In this document: positions 5,169-6,204 of the stretch, piece by piece
Layout of the letters: each line of letters opens with the position of its first letter
Position numbering within the stretch: position 1 is the first letter of the stretch
DNA from: Campylobacter sp.
Lineage (GTDB): Bacteria; Campylobacterota; Campylobacteria; Campylobacterales; Campylobacteraceae
DNA length: 6,204 bases
Direction: 5' to 3'
Assembly: GCF_020024835.1 (NCBI RefSeq)
Contig: NZ_JAHHTD010000054.1
Coordinates: forward strand, 1 to 6,204
Program-made: the position numbers and the translations under genes
The notes under the pieces: model-generated
Seen by the model: the letters and a program-made list of their open reading frames with translations, nothing else
Told to the model about the DNA's origin: nothing
Database searches by the model: none

Positions 5169-6204
5169 ATGGATAAAAATAGGAGTGTAACTTCTAAACT
5201 TACTCTTATGGTTGGTGTTGCAATTGTTCTAATTATCATAGTTGCAAACATTGTCAGTTATTATGATGCTAAAGAAAGCACTTATAAGTTAATCTCTCAA
5301 AATCAAAACGAGATTGTTGATGGTGTTACAAAAACTTTTGATACTTATGCAACTAACAAAAAGCAAATGATAGAATCATTGGCTCAGGAATTACAACGTA
5401 ATGAAAATATGAGTATAGAGCAAATCACTTCATTATTAAGAGCTTTTGCACAAGCAGGTAGATTTGAACTTATCTATATGGGTTATGAACACAATGGATA
5501 TTTGTATCAATCTGATAGTGAGTTATTAACACCTCAAAAAGATAACTATGATGCAAGAACAAGACCTTGGTATAAAAAAGCAAAAAATCAAGGAGGTATT
5601 ATAGTAACAGAGCCTTATAAATCTTTTCAATCTGGAGCTATTGAATTAACCTATGCAGCACCAGTTTATGGCAAAACAGGGAAGCTTATTGGTATTGTGG
5701 GAGGAGACTATGATATTAAGAAAGATGTTCTTGGAGAATCAAATCAAAACTCTCTTACCTTTGCTGCAGTATATGATGAAAAAGGTAATATTTTATTTCA
5801 CTCTGATATAAATAGAGTTTTAACTACTACCACGCTTAGCAAAAATATAACCCATGCGCTTAATTCAGATCCAAGTATTTTAGATAAAGATGCTGTTTTT
5901 CATACAAAAAATGAACAAGGCGTTGAACAAGCTGTAGTATGTAATAAAGCTTCAGATCCTTCTTATCGGGTATGTTCAATAGTCCCTAGCTCATTTTATA
6001 CCCAACCTATTAATGCAATTTTACTAAAACAAATAACTATAGGAATTGTTGCTATTGTTATCGTTCTTATCTTTTTACGTCTGTTAATAATCAAAAGCCT
6101 CTCCCCAATCCAAAAAATCCAAACAGGCTTAAATTCATTCTTTGATTTCATCAATCATAAAACAAAAGATTCTGCTATGATTAATGTTAATACCAATGAT
6201 GAAT
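5169..6204 (+). CDS. Methyl-accepting chemotaxis protein (Tlp, dCache_1 sensor with amino-acid-binding motif), C-terminus outside window
   Basis: This transmembrane chemoreceptor senses a ligand in the periplasm and signals through CheW/CheA to the flagellar motor. The first 345 residues are visible. A short basic cytoplasmic start leads into transmembrane segment 1 (about 11-31), then a long helix and a double Cache domain (about 33-288). Transmembrane segment 2 (about 289-308) is followed by the start of a HAMP-like linker (SLSPIQKIQTGL, 310-321). The distal Cache pocket contains YDARTRPWY (127-135), Tyr150 and GGD with Asp180. These fit the Y/R/W/Y/D amino-acid-binding signature described for PctA-like receptors. 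Cys258 and Cys269 in the membrane-proximal Cache could form a disulfide. The segment after TM2 (NSFFDFINHKT) resembles Campylobacter group A Tlps (Tlp2/3/4). GAGGAG five nt before the ATG fixes the start. The methyl-accepting signalling domain lies past the right edge, so that part is inferred. Confidence 0.9.
   Translation, partial: MDKNRSVTSKLTLMVGVAIVLIIIVANIVSYYDAKESTYKLISQNQNEIVDGVTKTFDTYATNKKQMIESLAQELQRNENMSIEQITSLLRAFAQAGRFELIYMGYEHNGYLYQSDSELLTPQKDNYDARTRPWYKKAKNQGGIIVTEPYKSFQSGAIELTYAAPVYGKTGKLIGIVGGDYDIKKDVLGESNQNSLTFAAVYDEKGNILFHSDINRVLTTTTLSKNITHALNSDPSILDKDAVFHTKNEQGVEQAVVCNKASDPSYRVCSIVPSSFYTQPINAILLKQITIGIVAIVIVLIFLRLLIIKSLSPIQKIQTGLNSFFDFINHKTKDSAMINVNTNDE

Overview
The window looks like chromosomal DNA from a Campylobacter. 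The DNA is very AT-rich with A/T-ending codons, the promoters are mostly bare TATAAT-like −10 boxes without a clear −35, and the tRNA order is Gly-Leu-Cys-Ser. The NFACT gene divergent from mobA matches the Cj1349c/mobA pair I recall from C. jejuni, and the chemoreceptor is of the Campylobacter group A Tlp kind. The downstream neighbours differ from the C. jejuni order I remember, so a relative such as the C. lari group is plausible. The species call is an inference.

Layout. Positions 1-492 (minus) hold the N-terminal 164 codons of an NFACT/RqcH-like protein that runs off the left edge. It diverges, across 43 bp with overlapping −10 boxes, from mobA (536-1117, plus), the molybdenum cofactor guanylyltransferase. 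mobA converges on a YuiF-type NhaC-family transporter (1143-2495, minus), with a hairpin between them that could terminate both. The transporter diverges from ilvD (2621-4300, plus), dihydroxy-acid dehydratase of branched-chain amino acid synthesis. Only 3 nt past the ilvD stop begins, on the opposite strand, the 3' end of a four-tRNA operon transcribed Gly(GCC)-Leu(UAA)-Cys(GCA)-Ser(UGA) (4693 down to 4304), every gene with an encoded CCA. A 475-bp, almost pure A/T intergenic region follows (4694-5168). It carries the likely tRNA promoter, several dyads, repeated TGATAA motifs and a 14-A tract. The window ends inside a dCache chemoreceptor gene (5169-6204, plus, incomplete at the right edge).

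The genes do not form one pathway. They are core housekeeping and environmental-response genes: ribosome quality control, molybdoenzyme maturation, amino-acid or cation transport, Ile/Val synthesis, tRNAs and chemotaxis. I see no mobile element, CRISPR array, phage gene or evident new multi-gene system.

The points most worth a second look are: the complete amino-acid-binding motif in the chemoreceptor sensor domain; the poly(A) tract and dyads in front of that gene; the tail-to-tail packing of ilvD against the tRNA operon; the likely leaderless start of the NFACT gene; and its Asn-Arg in place of the usual Asp-Arg motif.
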